This document shows, one piece after another, positions 41,946 through 49,639 of a stretch of 64,000 nucleotides of DNA; position 1 is the first letter of the stretch, and every line of letters begins with the position of its first letter. This DNA is from Streptomyces roseolilacinus. Its GTDB lineage: Bacteria > Actinomycetota > Actinomycetes > Streptomycetales > Streptomycetaceae. Where the stretch lies: positions 248,001 to 312,000 of the forward strand of contig NZ_BMSV01000005.1 in the NCBI RefSeq assembly GCF_014649335.1, read 5' to 3'. A model generated the notes under the pieces. The model was not told the origin of the DNA. It searched no databases and saw only the letters and a list, made by a program, of their open reading frames with translations. Both the position numbers and the translations under genes were made by a program.

Positions 41946-43133
41946 TCACCGCCCTCGCGGCCGGCCCGCCCCACGGGGGACCCCCGCCGGGCGCGTCGGC
42001 AGGTGCCGGGCGAAGAACGACCGTACGAGCCCGCGGACGGCGGGCACCGTGACGCGCGGGTCCGCCCGGCCGACCATGGCGGCACGTCCGGCGGCGGACA
42101 TCAGACCGGCCTTGTGGAGCTGGGGGACGAGGGCCGCGTAGTCGGTGAAGACCCAGTGCCCGGTGCCGTCGAGCTGCCGCCGGGTGACGGGTCCGGCGTG
42201 GGCGAGGAGGGCCGCCCAGGACCGGTCCAGCCGGGCGTCGCGGAAGCCGTCGGTGCCGGCCAGGAGCAGCGGCCGGTCCGTCCCCCGCAGGGCCACCGGG
42301 AGGAGTTCGCCGTCCATCCGGTCGAGGTACCCCTCCAGGTTGACGGCGGCGGCGATCCGCCGGTCCTCGTGGAGCGCCTGCGCGGCCGCGGTGCCGCCCG
42401 CCGAGTGCCCGTAGACCCCGACCCGGTCCAGGCCGAGGACGTCGAGGACGAAGCGGAGGTCGGCGACCCGCGTGTCGATCATGGTGCGGAAGACCGCCGC
42501 GTCGAGGTCCGGACGCAGCACGGTCGTCCGGACACGGTCGCGTTCGGGCCGCTCGTCGGGGAACTCCACCTGGCTCCCGTCCCCGGGGTGGTCGACGGTG
42601 ACGACGGTCCAGCCGTGCGAGGCGAGGTCGATCGCCAGGGAGCAGCCCGTCGTGCGGGCGTCGCCGCCGCCGGGGCTGTAGACCAGCACGGGGCGCCGGC
42701 CGGGCAGCGGCGGGGCCCCGGCCCGGGCGTGGGTGAGGGTGGCCGCCCAGTCGACCCCGGCGGACGGCAGGTGCGGGCGGACCAGGTGGGCGAGGGAGGC
42801 GAACACCCCGGCGGCGCCGGGTGTGAGCTGCGGGACGCGGGGGAGGCCCGGGCAGGGCGCGGCCGGCCGCAGGACGGTGACCATGAGCTCGCGCACGCCG
42901 ATCCCGGGCTCCCACGGGTCGTGGCGGGAGTGGTCGACGAGGTGGAGGACCCGGGTGCCGACGGGGTACGGGCCGGTGGGCGCGGGCAGTCGGAGGAGGG
43001 GCGCGCCGCGACGGCCGGAGGCCGAGGCGGAACCGGGGGCGGCGGTCACGGGGAACAGGGCGGCGGCGCCGGCGAGGGCGCCCTTGGCGAAGGAACGGCG
43101 GCCGGGTGCGGAGGACATCGTCATGGACGGCAT
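41946..43133 (-). CDS. TAT-exported alpha/beta hydrolase (PAF-acetylhydrolase/lipase-like)
   Basis: A ~395-residue protein with a twin-arginine leader (PGRRSFAKGALAGAAALF) and a probable AxA cleavage. The hydrolase region has VLVYSPGGGDARTTGCSLAI (oxyanion), DHPGDGSQVEFPD, the nucleophile elbow VGVYGHSAGGTAAAQ, LLLAGTDGF with the acid position, and GTGHWVFTDYAAL with the catalytic His, so the triad is intact. It resembles the PAF-acetylhydrolase II/chlorophyllase group. The start is uncertain among ATGs at 43133, 43124 and 43118. It is divergent from an ArsR-like regulator 75 bp away, which likely controls it. Substrate unknown; an exported ester hydrolase is the safe call. Confidence 0.82.
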   Translation of the reverse strand: MPSMTMSSAPGRRSFAKGALAGAAALFPVTAAPGSASASGRRGAPLLRLPAPTGPYPVGTRVLHLVDHSRHDPWEPGIGVRELMVTVLRPAAPCPGLPRVPQLTPGAAGVFASLAHLVRPHLPSAGVDWAATLTHARAGAPPLPGRRPVLVYSPGGGDARTTGCSLAIDLASHGWTVVTVDHPGDGSQVEFPDERPERDRVRTTVLRPDLDAAVFRTMIDTRVADLRFVLDVLGLDRVGVYGHSAGGTAAAQALHEDRRIAAAVNLEGYLDRMDGELLPVALRGTDRPLLLAGTDGFRDARLDRSWAALLAHAGPVTRRQLDGTGHWVFTDYAALVPQLHKAGLMSAAGRAAMVGRADPRVTVPAVRGLVRSFFARHLPTRPAGVPRGAGRPRGR

Positions 43134-43208
43134 CCTGGGGGTGGGCGCGGCGTCGGGACGAAGCCTGCGACCTGACCCGAAAGGCTTGCGCGGAGCGGGG
43201 GGACGTGC

Positions 43209-44186
43209 GTGATCCGGATCCACTTCACGGCGGACGACTTCGGCCGGGTGCGGTTCGCGCGGCGGCCCTCGCCCGTACCCGAGTCGCACGCGGCCCTGAT
43301 GACGCTGGGCGCCCCGCACGGGGATCCGCTGCTCGGGCGCTGGCGGAGCAGGTTGCTGCGGGGCCTGCCGGGTGCGGTCGAACCGCTCGCGGACCTGGCG
43401 CCGGGCGGGGCGGCCCCGGACTTCCTCGACGTCCTCGGTGACACCCTGGACGAGGGGATCGCGCTGATCAGGGCGGCCCGTCCGGAGTCCGTGCGGGCCG
43501 GGATCGAGCGGGTGTACGCACGACGGCCGGCCCCGCCGTGGATCCGCGCCCTGCACGGCGGGGACGCCGGCGCCTGGCGGACGCTGGACCGGGCGCAGCG
43601 GGCGGCGTACGAATCGGTGCTCGCGCCGGTGTGGTCCGTGGTCCAGGACCTGCACCGGGCGGAGTTCACCCGGCACGCCCTGGCCGTCGCCGAACGGGGT
43701 CTCGGCGCCGCCCTGGCCGACCTGGCACCGGGGTCACGGCTGCGCGACGGGGTCTGGGAGTGGCCCGTGCCCGGCGTCCCCGGGGTGCGGGAGGTGCGGC
43801 TCGGCGGGCGCGGGCTGATCCTGCGTCCGACGTTCCACTGGCGTCGCGGGCCGCTCGTCCAGGACCCGCCGGACCGCCCGGTGGCGCTCGCCTACCCGGC
43901 GGGCCGGGGGCTGCCGCCCGTCCCGGGCGGGGACGGCGCACCGGACGAGCCCCTCGCGGGAGTCCTCGGACGCACCCGTCTCGCGCTCCTGCGCTCCTTG
44001 GACGAGGCACGGACGACCACGGGGCTGGCGCGCCGCATCGGCGTCAGCGACGCGACCGTCTCCGCCCACGCCTCGGCGCTCCGTGCCGCCGGTCTCCTCA
44101 CCACCACCCGCACGGGCCGTTCGGTGCACCACGCGCGCACGCCCCTGGCGGAGCTGCTGCTGGCGGGAGGGGCGGCCGGTGGCTGA
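43209..44186 (+). CDS. ArsR-like winged-helix regulator with DUF5937-type N-terminus
   Basis: A 325-residue regulator. The N-terminal region is the DUF5937 type (MIRIHFTADDFGRVRFARRP, LMTLGAPHGDPLLGRWRSRL, FLDVLGDTLDEGIALIRAAR). The C-terminal ~75 residues are an ArsR-like winged helix (GRTRLALLRSLDEARTTTGL, ARRIGVSDATVSAHASALRA, AGLLTTTRTGRSVHH). This combination is common in Streptomyces next to exporters or esterases. The GTG start has GGAG within the purine-rich leader. It is divergent from the TAT-exported hydrolase, sharing a 75-bp region. A hairpin follows the stop. Confidence 0.83.
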   Translation: MIRIHFTADDFGRVRFARRPSPVPESHAALMTLGAPHGDPLLGRWRSRLLRGLPGAVEPLADLAPGGAAPDFLDVLGDTLDEGIALIRAARPESVRAGIERVYARRPAPPWIRALHGGDAGAWRTLDRAQRAAYESVLAPVWSVVQDLHRAEFTRHALAVAERGLGAALADLAPGSRLRDGVWEWPVPGVPGVREVRLGGRGLILRPTFHWRRGPLVQDPPDRPVALAYPAGRGLPPVPGGDGAPDEPLAGVLGRTRLALLRSLDEARTTTGLARRIGVSDATVSAHASALRAAGLLTTTRTGRSVHHARTPLAELLLAGGAAGG

Positions 44187-44244
44187 CCGGTCGGGGGCGC
44201 CGTACCGCCGCGCCCCCGCGGAGCGCACCGCCCCGTCCGCCACG

Positions 44245-44271
44245 GCAGCGGGCCGCCGTGGGGCCCGCTGC
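44245..44271. terminator. Strong hairpin between convergent genes
   Basis: GCAGCGGGCC, loop GCCGTGG, GGCCCGCTGC: a perfect 10-bp stem, extended outside a bulge by CGTCCG and CGGACG. It sits between the ends of the ArsR-like gene and the CBM2-SGNH gene and probably ends both transcripts. Confidence 0.75.
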
Positions 44272-44296
44272 GGTCGGACGGGTGGCCGACCGAACG

Positions 44297-45379
44297 TCAG
44301 GAGACGGTGCAGGCGGCCCCGTTGAGGGTGAAGGTGGTGGGTCCGGAGGGGTCGCCGGTGTGGGTGGCCTGGTAGCCGATGCTCACGCCGGCCCCGGGGG
44401 CGATGCGGCCGTTGTACGCGGTGTGGGTGGCGGTCACCGCGCCGGAGCGGGGGGCGTAGGTGGCGTTCCACCCGTGGGTGAGGGACTGGCCCGGGGGCAG
44501 GGTGAAGCCCAGTGACCAGCCGTCGACCGTCGAGGTGCCGGTGTTGGTGACCGTGACGGAGGCGGTCAGGCCGCTGTTCCAGCTGTTGGTCGTCACCGTC
44601 ACCTTGCAGGTACCCGGCTTCGGATCGGGGCCCGGGCCGGGGCCGGTGCCGTCGAGGGCCGAGACCAGCGCGGGGTACCAGCGGCTCTCCAGTTTCCGGA
44701 TCCCGGTGGTGTCGTTCGGGTGCACCCCGTCGCTGGTGTCGGTGGCGGTGCTGAAGCCCGTCCACTGGTCGACCACGGTGACCGGTGACCGCTCGGTGTT
44801 GTTCGCGGCGGCCCATCCGGGGATGGCGGCGTTGAGGGCGACCACGCCTTGGGCGCAGTCGCCGCAGCCGGCCGGGTCCATGGGCGGGATCTGCGCGACG
44901 ATGAGCTTCACGTCCGGGTTCCGGGCGCGCATCTGGCCCAGCAGCTTCGTGTAGGCGCCGAGGATGGCGGGCGGCTGGAGGCGGCTCCACACGTCGTTGG
45001 TGCCGAGCATCATCATGACGATGTCCGGGTCGGTGCCGGAGAGCCAGCCGGGAAGCTGGTCGGCGTTCGCGATGCCGGTGGCCCGGAAGCCGCCGTGCCC
45101 CTCGTTGTCGATGTCGAAGGCGCCCTCGCACCAGGGGTTCTGCCGGGTGCCGACGAAGTCCACGTCGGTGTGCCCGGTGGCCTGCAGGTGCTGCCAGAGC
45201 AGGGCGCGCCAGCAGCCGTTGTCACCGGTGATGGAGTCCCCGAGGAGCATGACGCGGGTGGGGGCGGCGGCAGCGGCGGGCGGGGCGGCGAGGGTGGTGG
45301 CGACGGCCGCCAGGAGGGCGAGGAACAGGGCCAGGAGCCGGCCGGGTCGCTCCGGTCGGCTGAGGGGTGCGGCGGGCAT
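44297..45379 (-). CDS. Secreted SGNH/GDSL esterase with C-terminal CBM2
   Basis: A 360-residue exported protein. Signal peptide to about residue 39 (LLALFLALLAAVATTLAAPP, AAAAA-PT). SGNH hydrolase domain about 40-240: block I VMLLGDSITGDNG (catalytic Ser), MLGTNDVW, and DGVHPNDTT (catalytic Asp/His). After a Gly/Pro/Asp linker (GPGPGPDPKPG), a family-2 carbohydrate-binding module (about 258-360) with TNSWNSGLTASVTVTNTGTS, WSLGFTLPPGQSL, GWNATYAPRSGAV. CBM2 binds cellulose or xylan, so this is likely a plant-polysaccharide esterase such as a carbohydrate acetyl esterase (inference on substrate). GAGGAG precedes the ATG. A perfect CebR operator lies about 200 bp upstream. Confidence 0.9.
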   Translation of the reverse strand: MPAAPLSRPERPGRLLALFLALLAAVATTLAAPPAAAAAPTRVMLLGDSITGDNGCWRALLWQHLQATGHTDVDFVGTRQNPWCEGAFDIDNEGHGGFRATGIANADQLPGWLSGTDPDIVMMMLGTNDVWSRLQPPAILGAYTKLLGQMRARNPDVKLIVAQIPPMDPAGCGDCAQGVVALNAAIPGWAAANNTERSPVTVVDQWTGFSTATDTSDGVHPNDTTGIRKLESRWYPALVSALDGTGPGPGPDPKPGTCKVTVTTNSWNSGLTASVTVTNTGTSTVDGWSLGFTLPPGQSLTHGWNATYAPRSGAVTATHTAYNGRIAPGAGVSIGYQATHTGDPSGPTTFTLNGAACTVS

Positions 45380-46025
45380 GGACGCTCCTCGGGCGGAGGG
45401 GGCGGATGGCGGGTGCGGGGGCGTGCCCTTCGGGATGTGGGCGGCCTGACGGGGTGGGGAAGCCGGGGCGGGGGCGTTCGGGGCACCTGGTCGTATCGCC
45501 GCCCCTCTCCTCTACCGGCCGGTGCGCACGGCGGTCCGTGGACGTGCGCGTACGTGCGGGAGGACCCCACCACCGGATGGGAGCGCTCCCATAGGTCCCG
45601 ACTAGGACTATCGGGGGCGCCGCCCCGGACGTCAATCCCCGTGACGCAGGTCCGCGCGATCCCGACCGGGTCCGGGGCACCGCCCCGCGCCGCGAGCCGC
45701 GCACGGCACGACGGGTCCGCGTACGGCACGACGGCCTGCGTACGGCCCGCGCAGGGTACGGCGGCCCCGCGCACGGCCCCGCACACGGATCCGCGCAGCC
45801 GGGGCGCCGGGGAGGCCGCCCGGCCGGGCGGGGACCGGTGCGGGCCCTCCGGGAGGCACCGGCGCGGAAGGCGGCGACGGCCGCGGCCGGTACGCCCGTC
45901 CCGCTCGGGAACGACCGGTCAGACCGCGGGGGTCCACCGCCCGCTGCGCGGAGCGCGCGGGCCCCTGACCCGGGCCCCGGCGCACGGGGCCGCACCGCCT
46001 TCGGCGGAGCCCGGGCCCGGGGCGG
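45380..46025. other. 646-bp intergenic region with a CebR operator
   Basis: No convincing gene. It contains the CebR-type box at 45578-45591 and otherwise GC-rich sequence with several GTACGGC repeats (around 45719-45770) of unknown meaning. It separates the CBM2-SGNH esterase promoter from the 3' end of the cupin gene, both on the minus strand. Confidence 0.5.
45578..45591. promoter_or_regulatory. CebR operator (cel box), perfect 14-bp palindrome
   Basis: TGGGAGCGCTCCCA is the known consensus of CebR, the LacI-family repressor of cellulose/cellobiose use in Streptomyces. It is 199 bp upstream of the CBM2-SGNH esterase start codon. Cello-oligosaccharide induction of that gene follows (inference). 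Confidence 0.88.
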
Positions 46026-46523
46026 TCACGGCGTGCGGGGGGAGGGCTCCGCCCGCTCGGCCGGGTCCGCGCCTTCGCCCTGCCGCGCGTTCGCCCCTCC
46101 GAACCGGTACAGCTCGGGCACGGAGACCTTGATCGGCTCTTGCGTGGTCCGGGCGATCACGACGACCGCGGGCTCGTGCGGGTCGGGGTTCTCCTCCCGG
46201 TGCGGGACGAACGGGGGGACGAGGAAGAAGTCCCCCGGGTCGGCGGCGAGCCGCACCTCCCGGGTGCCGTCGTGGTAGACGAACACGGGGTGGCCGCTGA
46301 CCACGTAGATCCCCGCCTCCGAGTCGCCGTGGTGGTGGTTGTCCGTCGCGCTCGAAGGCGGGTTCTCCACCAGGCTCATCCAGAGCCTCCTCGAACCGAC
46401 CGTGCCGCCGCTGATGGCGGCGCGGCCGTCCGTCCCGCCGGAACGGACGTGGTGGACGCGGTCGTTCGGCGGGGTGGCGCCACCGGGGCCCAGCGGGGCC
46501 CCGGCGCCTTCGTGGGTGGTCAT
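46026..46523 (-). CDS. Cupin-domain protein
   Basis: A 165-residue protein with a single cupin barrel (about 45-130). Motif 1 is TDNHHHGDSEAGIYVVSGHP, with three consecutive His and a Glu as metal ligands; motif 2 is PGDFFLVPPFVPHREENPD, with the final His. The surrounding strands (AISGGTVGSRRLWMSLVENP, ARTTQEPIKVSV) fit a small germin-like fold. No signal peptide; a metal-dependent enzyme or sensor, substrate unknown. GGGAG lies eight bases before the ATG. The next gene (VOC family) is on the other strand 292 bp away. Confidence 0.82.
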   Translation of the reverse strand: MTTHEGAGAPLGPGGATPPNDRVHHVRSGGTDGRAAISGGTVGSRRLWMSLVENPPSSATDNHHHGDSEAGIYVVSGHPVFVYHDGTREVRLAADPGDFFLVPPFVPHREENPDPHEPAVVVIARTTQEPIKVSVPELYRFGGANARQGEGADPAERAEPSPRTP

Positions 46524-46815
46524 CGTGTGGTCTCCCGGTTCTCGACGGTCTCGGTCGGGACCAGGTTGCGCCGTCCGCGCCGGAGACGGCTACCGCCGTT
46601 GCGGCCGCGGCAACACGCGAACTCCCGGAACGGCGAGGTCCGTTCGCACTCCACGCGTGTCCGCCCGCCCCTCGGTGGCGGACCGGGGCGTCACGGGTGC
46701 CGGCGCCGGACGCGCCCGGCGGCAGGGGCGGTTCGCGGCCGTCGCGGGCATCGGCCGTGCGCGGGCGGGTAGGCGCGGCGCGTGCCGCGGTGGCCGGAGC
46801 GAAGGGGAAGTGCGC

Positions 46816-47229
46816 ATGACCGAATATCCGAAACTGCTGCAGACCGTCCTGGACACCACGCGGCCGAGGGAACTCGCCGAGTTCTACCGGCGACTGCTCG
46901 GCCTCTCGTACCGTCCCGGGGACGAGCCGCCCGGCGACGGCGGCCCCGACGAGGCGGACTGGCTCGTGCTGCGCGACGCCGGCGGCGCGAACAGGATCGC
47001 CTTCCAGCGGGTCGCCGAGCTGCCCCGCCCGACGTGGCCCCGGCACGACGTACCCATGCAACTCCACCTCGACCTCACGGTGACGGACGTGGCCGAGCTG
47101 CACCGGCAGCGCGCCAGGGCGGAGGCCCTGGGCGCCCGCCTCCTGCTCGACCGGCACGACGACGCCGAGGAGCCGCTGTACGTGTTCGCGGATCCCTCGG
47201 GCCACCCGTTCTGCGTCTTCGTCGCCTGA
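46816..47229 (+). CDS. VOC-family (glyoxalase-like) protein
   Basis: A 137-residue VOC/glyoxalase-fold protein: LLQTVLDTTRPRELAEFYRR, LLGLSYRPGDEPPGD, DWLVLRDAGGANRIAFQRVA, PMQLHLDLTVTDVAELHRQR, ALGARLLLDRHDDAEEPLYV, FADPSGHPFCVFV. Two beta-alpha-beta-beta-beta repeats are visible, with the H-L-D-L and the DPSGHPFC ends where metal ligands usually are. It looks like the common small actinomycete VOC proteins of the glyoxalase/bleomycin-resistance superfamily; substrate unknown. GAAGGGGAAG precedes the ATG at 46816 (the frame is open from 46339). Followed by the folD riboswitch. Confidence 0.85.
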   Translation: MTEYPKLLQTVLDTTRPRELAEFYRRLLGLSYRPGDEPPGDGGPDEADWLVLRDAGGANRIAFQRVAELPRPTWPRHDVPMQLHLDLTVTDVAELHRQRARAEALGARLLLDRHDDAEEPLYVFADPSGHPFCVFVA

Positions 47230-47325
47230 CCGCGACCCGGGGCCGCTCCCCGTCCCGGGCACCGCCCGCCGGCGCCGGGGCGCGGCCCCGTCCCCCCGGC
47301 GCGCCGCGCCCTCCCGTACAGTGGG

Positions 47326-47412
47326 GGCGGGCCGTGACTGGCGCTTGGGTGGAGTACCACCAGGGAGCGGCCCGGCGGACGCCGCCACCTGCCGCGCGCC
47401 TGGGCGACCAGC
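47326..47412 (+). ncRNA. ZTP (pfl) riboswitch upstream of folD
   Basis: GGGCCGTGACTGGCG (47329-47343) has the conserved CGTGACTGGCG of the ZTP aptamer. ACCACCAGGGAGCGG follows, pairing GGGCCG with CGGCCC (47368-47373). The pseudoknot segment GCGCGCCTGGGCGACC (47394-47409) lies just before folD. This class senses ZTP/ZMP, signals of low 10-formyl-THF, and switches on one-carbon genes. Its end is about 30 bp before the folD start. Confidence 0.9.
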
Positions 47413-47443
47413 ACCCACGTTCTGTCGACGCCCAGGAGGACCC

Positions 47444-48316
47444 GTGTCCACGCCCGCAAACGCCCGCCTCATGGACGGCAGCGGCCTCGCCCGCCGCCTC
47501 GTCGAGGAGACCGCCGCCCGCGCCGCCGACCTCACCCGCCGCACCGGCGCGCGGCCGTGCCTCGCGACCGTCCTCGTCGGCGAGGACCCCGCGTCCGTGA
47601 CGTACGTACGGATGAAGCGCGCCCGCTGCGAGAAGGCCGGCATCCGCTCGCGCCACGTCGAGCTGCCCGCCACGACCACCACCGAGGAGCTCGTCGCCAC
47701 CCTGCGGGCCCTGTCGGAGGACCCCGACGTGCACGGCATCCTCCTCCAGCACCCGGTCGGCCGGCACATCGACGAGCGCGCCGCGTTCGAGGCGATCGCC
47801 CCGGAGAAGGACGTCGACGGCGTCACCACCAGCTCCTTCGCCGCGATGAGCTTCGGCCTGCCCGGCTTCGTCTCCTGCACGCCCGGCGGCATCATGCGGC
47901 TGCTCGACGCCTACGACGTCGACCCCGCCGGCAAGCGGGCCGTCGTCGTCGGCCGCAGCGCCATCCTGGGCAAGCCCGCCGGGATGCTGCTGCTCGCCCG
48001 GAACGCCACGGTGACGTACTGCCACTCGTACACCCCCGCCGACGACCTCTCGGCCGCCGTCCGCGAGGCGGACATCGTGGTCGCCGCCGTGGGCCGCGCC
48101 CGCTTCATCAAGGGCGAGGACGTCAAGCCGGGCGCCGTCGTCGTCGACGCGGGCTACAACGAGGGCAACGTCGGCGACGTCGACTTCGACGCCGCCGCGG
48201 AGCGCGCCGGGCTCATCACCCCGGTCCCCGGCGGCGTCGGGCCCATGACCATCGCCACCCTGCTGGCGCAGACGGTCGACGCGGCCGAGCGGCAGCTCGG
48301 CACCGCCACCGCCTGA
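47444..48316 (+). CDS. folD: Methylenetetrahydrofolate dehydrogenase/cyclohydrolase FolD
   Basis: A 290-residue FolD, which interconverts 5,10-methylene-THF and 10-formyl-THF with NADP. Signatures are ASVTYVRMKRARCEKAGIRS (catalytic Lys in YVRMK), HGILLQHPVGRHIDERAAFE, EKDVDGVTT, CTPGGIMRLLDAYDV, VVVGRSAILGKPAGMLLLAR, and PVPGGVGPMTIATLLAQT. Full length for the family. The GTG at 47444 has CAGGAGGA before it; a later ATG (MDGSGLARRL) is possible but loses little. It lies downstream of a ZTP riboswitch, so expression is probably turned on when folate one-carbon units are short. Single-gene transcript, ended by a hairpin at 48319-48350. Confidence 0.95.
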   Translation: MSTPANARLMDGSGLARRLVEETAARAADLTRRTGARPCLATVLVGEDPASVTYVRMKRARCEKAGIRSRHVELPATTTTEELVATLRALSEDPDVHGILLQHPVGRHIDERAAFEAIAPEKDVDGVTTSSFAAMSFGLPGFVSCTPGGIMRLLDAYDVDPAGKRAVVVGRSAILGKPAGMLLLARNATVTYCHSYTPADDLSAAVREADIVVAAVGRARFIKGEDVKPGAVVVDAGYNEGNVGDVDFDAAAERAGLITPVPGGVGPMTIATLLAQTVDAAERQLGTATA

Positions 48317-48318
48317 CC

Positions 48319-48350
48319 GCGGCGGGCGGGGCGGCGGCCGCGCCCGCCGC
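48319..48350. terminator. GC-rich hairpin after folD
   Basis: GCGGCGGGCG (48319-48328) pairs with CGCCCGCCGC (48341-48350) across a 12-base loop, between the convergent folD and SWIM-protein genes. Confidence 0.6.
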
Positions 48351-48355
48351 CCCTC

Positions 48356-49639
48356 TCACCCCGCGTCGTGCTCCTCCAGCAGCGCGGCCAGGACCGCACC
48401 CGGGTCGGGGCCGGCCGGACCGGCGGGGGCCCACCGGTCCCGCTCGCGCCGGTACGGCCACCACCGGCCGTCCCGGCCGAGCCGCACCTGCACGTCACCC
48501 CCCGGACCGGCCCAGCGCGCGCCCCCCAGCGGCAGCAGGGCGGGACGCTCGCCGTCCTCCCGGGCGGCCGCGACGAGCGCCTCGGCGCGGGCCGCCGCCT
48601 CCGGTTCCGGCGTCCACTCCTCCTCCAGCACCGCGAGGGCCGCCGCGCCGCCCAGTCGCCACGCCCGTACGGCGAGGTCCATGCCCACCGCGTCCCGCCC
48701 CGTCCCCGCCGCGAGCCGCGCCACGACCCGGGGCACGGGCGCCGCGGCGGCCGCGGCGAGCCGGACGGCGTCCTGGGCCACCGTCGGCGCCGCGCCGCCC
48801 GGACCCTCGCCGGAGGAGTCCGCGCCGGCCAGCACCTCCGCCAGCATCCGTCGCGCCCGCCCCGCCGCGTCGGCGGCCAGCACCTCCAGCGCCGGCGGGT
48901 CCACCTCCGCCCCGGGGTCCGTCTCCGTGTCCAGCGACGGCGGTTCACCCGGCCGCTCGGGCACCGGCGGCGGCGACGGCAGCGCGGGCAGGATGTCCCC
49001 CGTCGCGAACGCCTCGTCGGCCCGTACGCCCTCCGGCTCCGCCGCCGCGTCCCCCGCGCTGGCCCCCGCCGAACCGCGCGCCGCCAACTCCCCCAGCAGC
49101 CGCCGCTCGCCGCGCCCGCGCATCAGGAGCAGGACGAACGGGTCCCGGTCGAGCAGCCGCGCCACCTGGTAGCAGAGGGCCGCCGTGTGCGGGCAGTGGT
49201 CCCACGCGCCGCAGGCGCACTCCGCCTCCAGGTCGCCCAGGCCCGGCAGCAGGTCGACCCCGGCCGCCGAGGCGTCCTCGACCAGGTGCGGCGGCATGTC
49301 CCGGTCGAGCAGCGCGGCGACGTGGCCGGCCCGCTCCACCGCCGTGTCCAGGAACCGGTCCCACCCCGCGTCCGACAGCTCCTGCACCAGCACGTCGGCC
49401 CGGTGCGCGGTGCCGTCCCGGTCCTTGACGACCGCCGTGATCCGTCCGGGGCGCACCGTCACGGCGCCCACCGTGCCGGCCCGCGCCCGCGCGCGGCCCT
49501 TCTTCAGCTGCTCGTTGTCGAGCGCCGTGTCCTCCAGGGCCTTCAGCCAGGCCCGGCCCCACCAGCTCTCCGCGAAACCGCGGCCGCGGGCGGGCGGCAG
49601 GGCGTCGAAGGTCGACTCGTCCTCGTAGGCACCGCTCAT
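48356..49639 (-). CDS. SWIM zinc-finger protein
   Basis: A 427-residue protein with a SWIM zinc finger near 140-165 (CACGAWDHCPHTAALCYQVA: C-x-C...C-x-H). Before it is the conserved N-terminal region (GFAESWWGRAWLKALEDTAL, VTVRPGRITAVVKDRDGTAH, DVLVQELSDAGWDRFLDTAV). The remainder is Ala/Glu/Pro-rich with a C-terminal GPGGDVQVRLGRDGRWWPYR. SWIM proteins of this type occur beside an SNF2 helicase in many actinomycetes; here its ATG overlaps the helicase stop by three bases, and the pair is one operon. A nucleic-acid-binding partner of the helicase is the likely role (family context). Confidence 0.85.
   Translation of the reverse strand: MSGAYEDESTFDALPPARGRGFAESWWGRAWLKALEDTALDNEQLKKGRARARAGTVGAVTVRPGRITAVVKDRDGTAHRADVLVQELSDAGWDRFLDTAVERAGHVAALLDRDMPPHLVEDASAAGVDLLPGLGDLEAECACGAWDHCPHTAALCYQVARLLDRDPFVLLLMRGRGERRLLGELAARGSAGASAGDAAAEPEGVRADEAFATGDILPALPSPPPVPERPGEPPSLDTETDPGAEVDPPALEVLAADAAGRARRMLAEVLAGADSSGEGPGGAAPTVAQDAVRLAAAAAAPVPRVVARLAAGTGRDAVGMDLAVRAWRLGGAAALAVLEEEWTPEPEAAARAEALVAAAREDGERPALLPLGGARWAGPGGDVQVRLGRDGRWWPYRRERDRWAPAGPAGPDPGAVLAALLEEHDAG

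Noticed and set aside
45719..45780. Repeated GTACGGC/GCGTACGG units as an operator array
   Set aside because: Short, irregular and common in this GC-rich DNA; no stronger than chance by eye.
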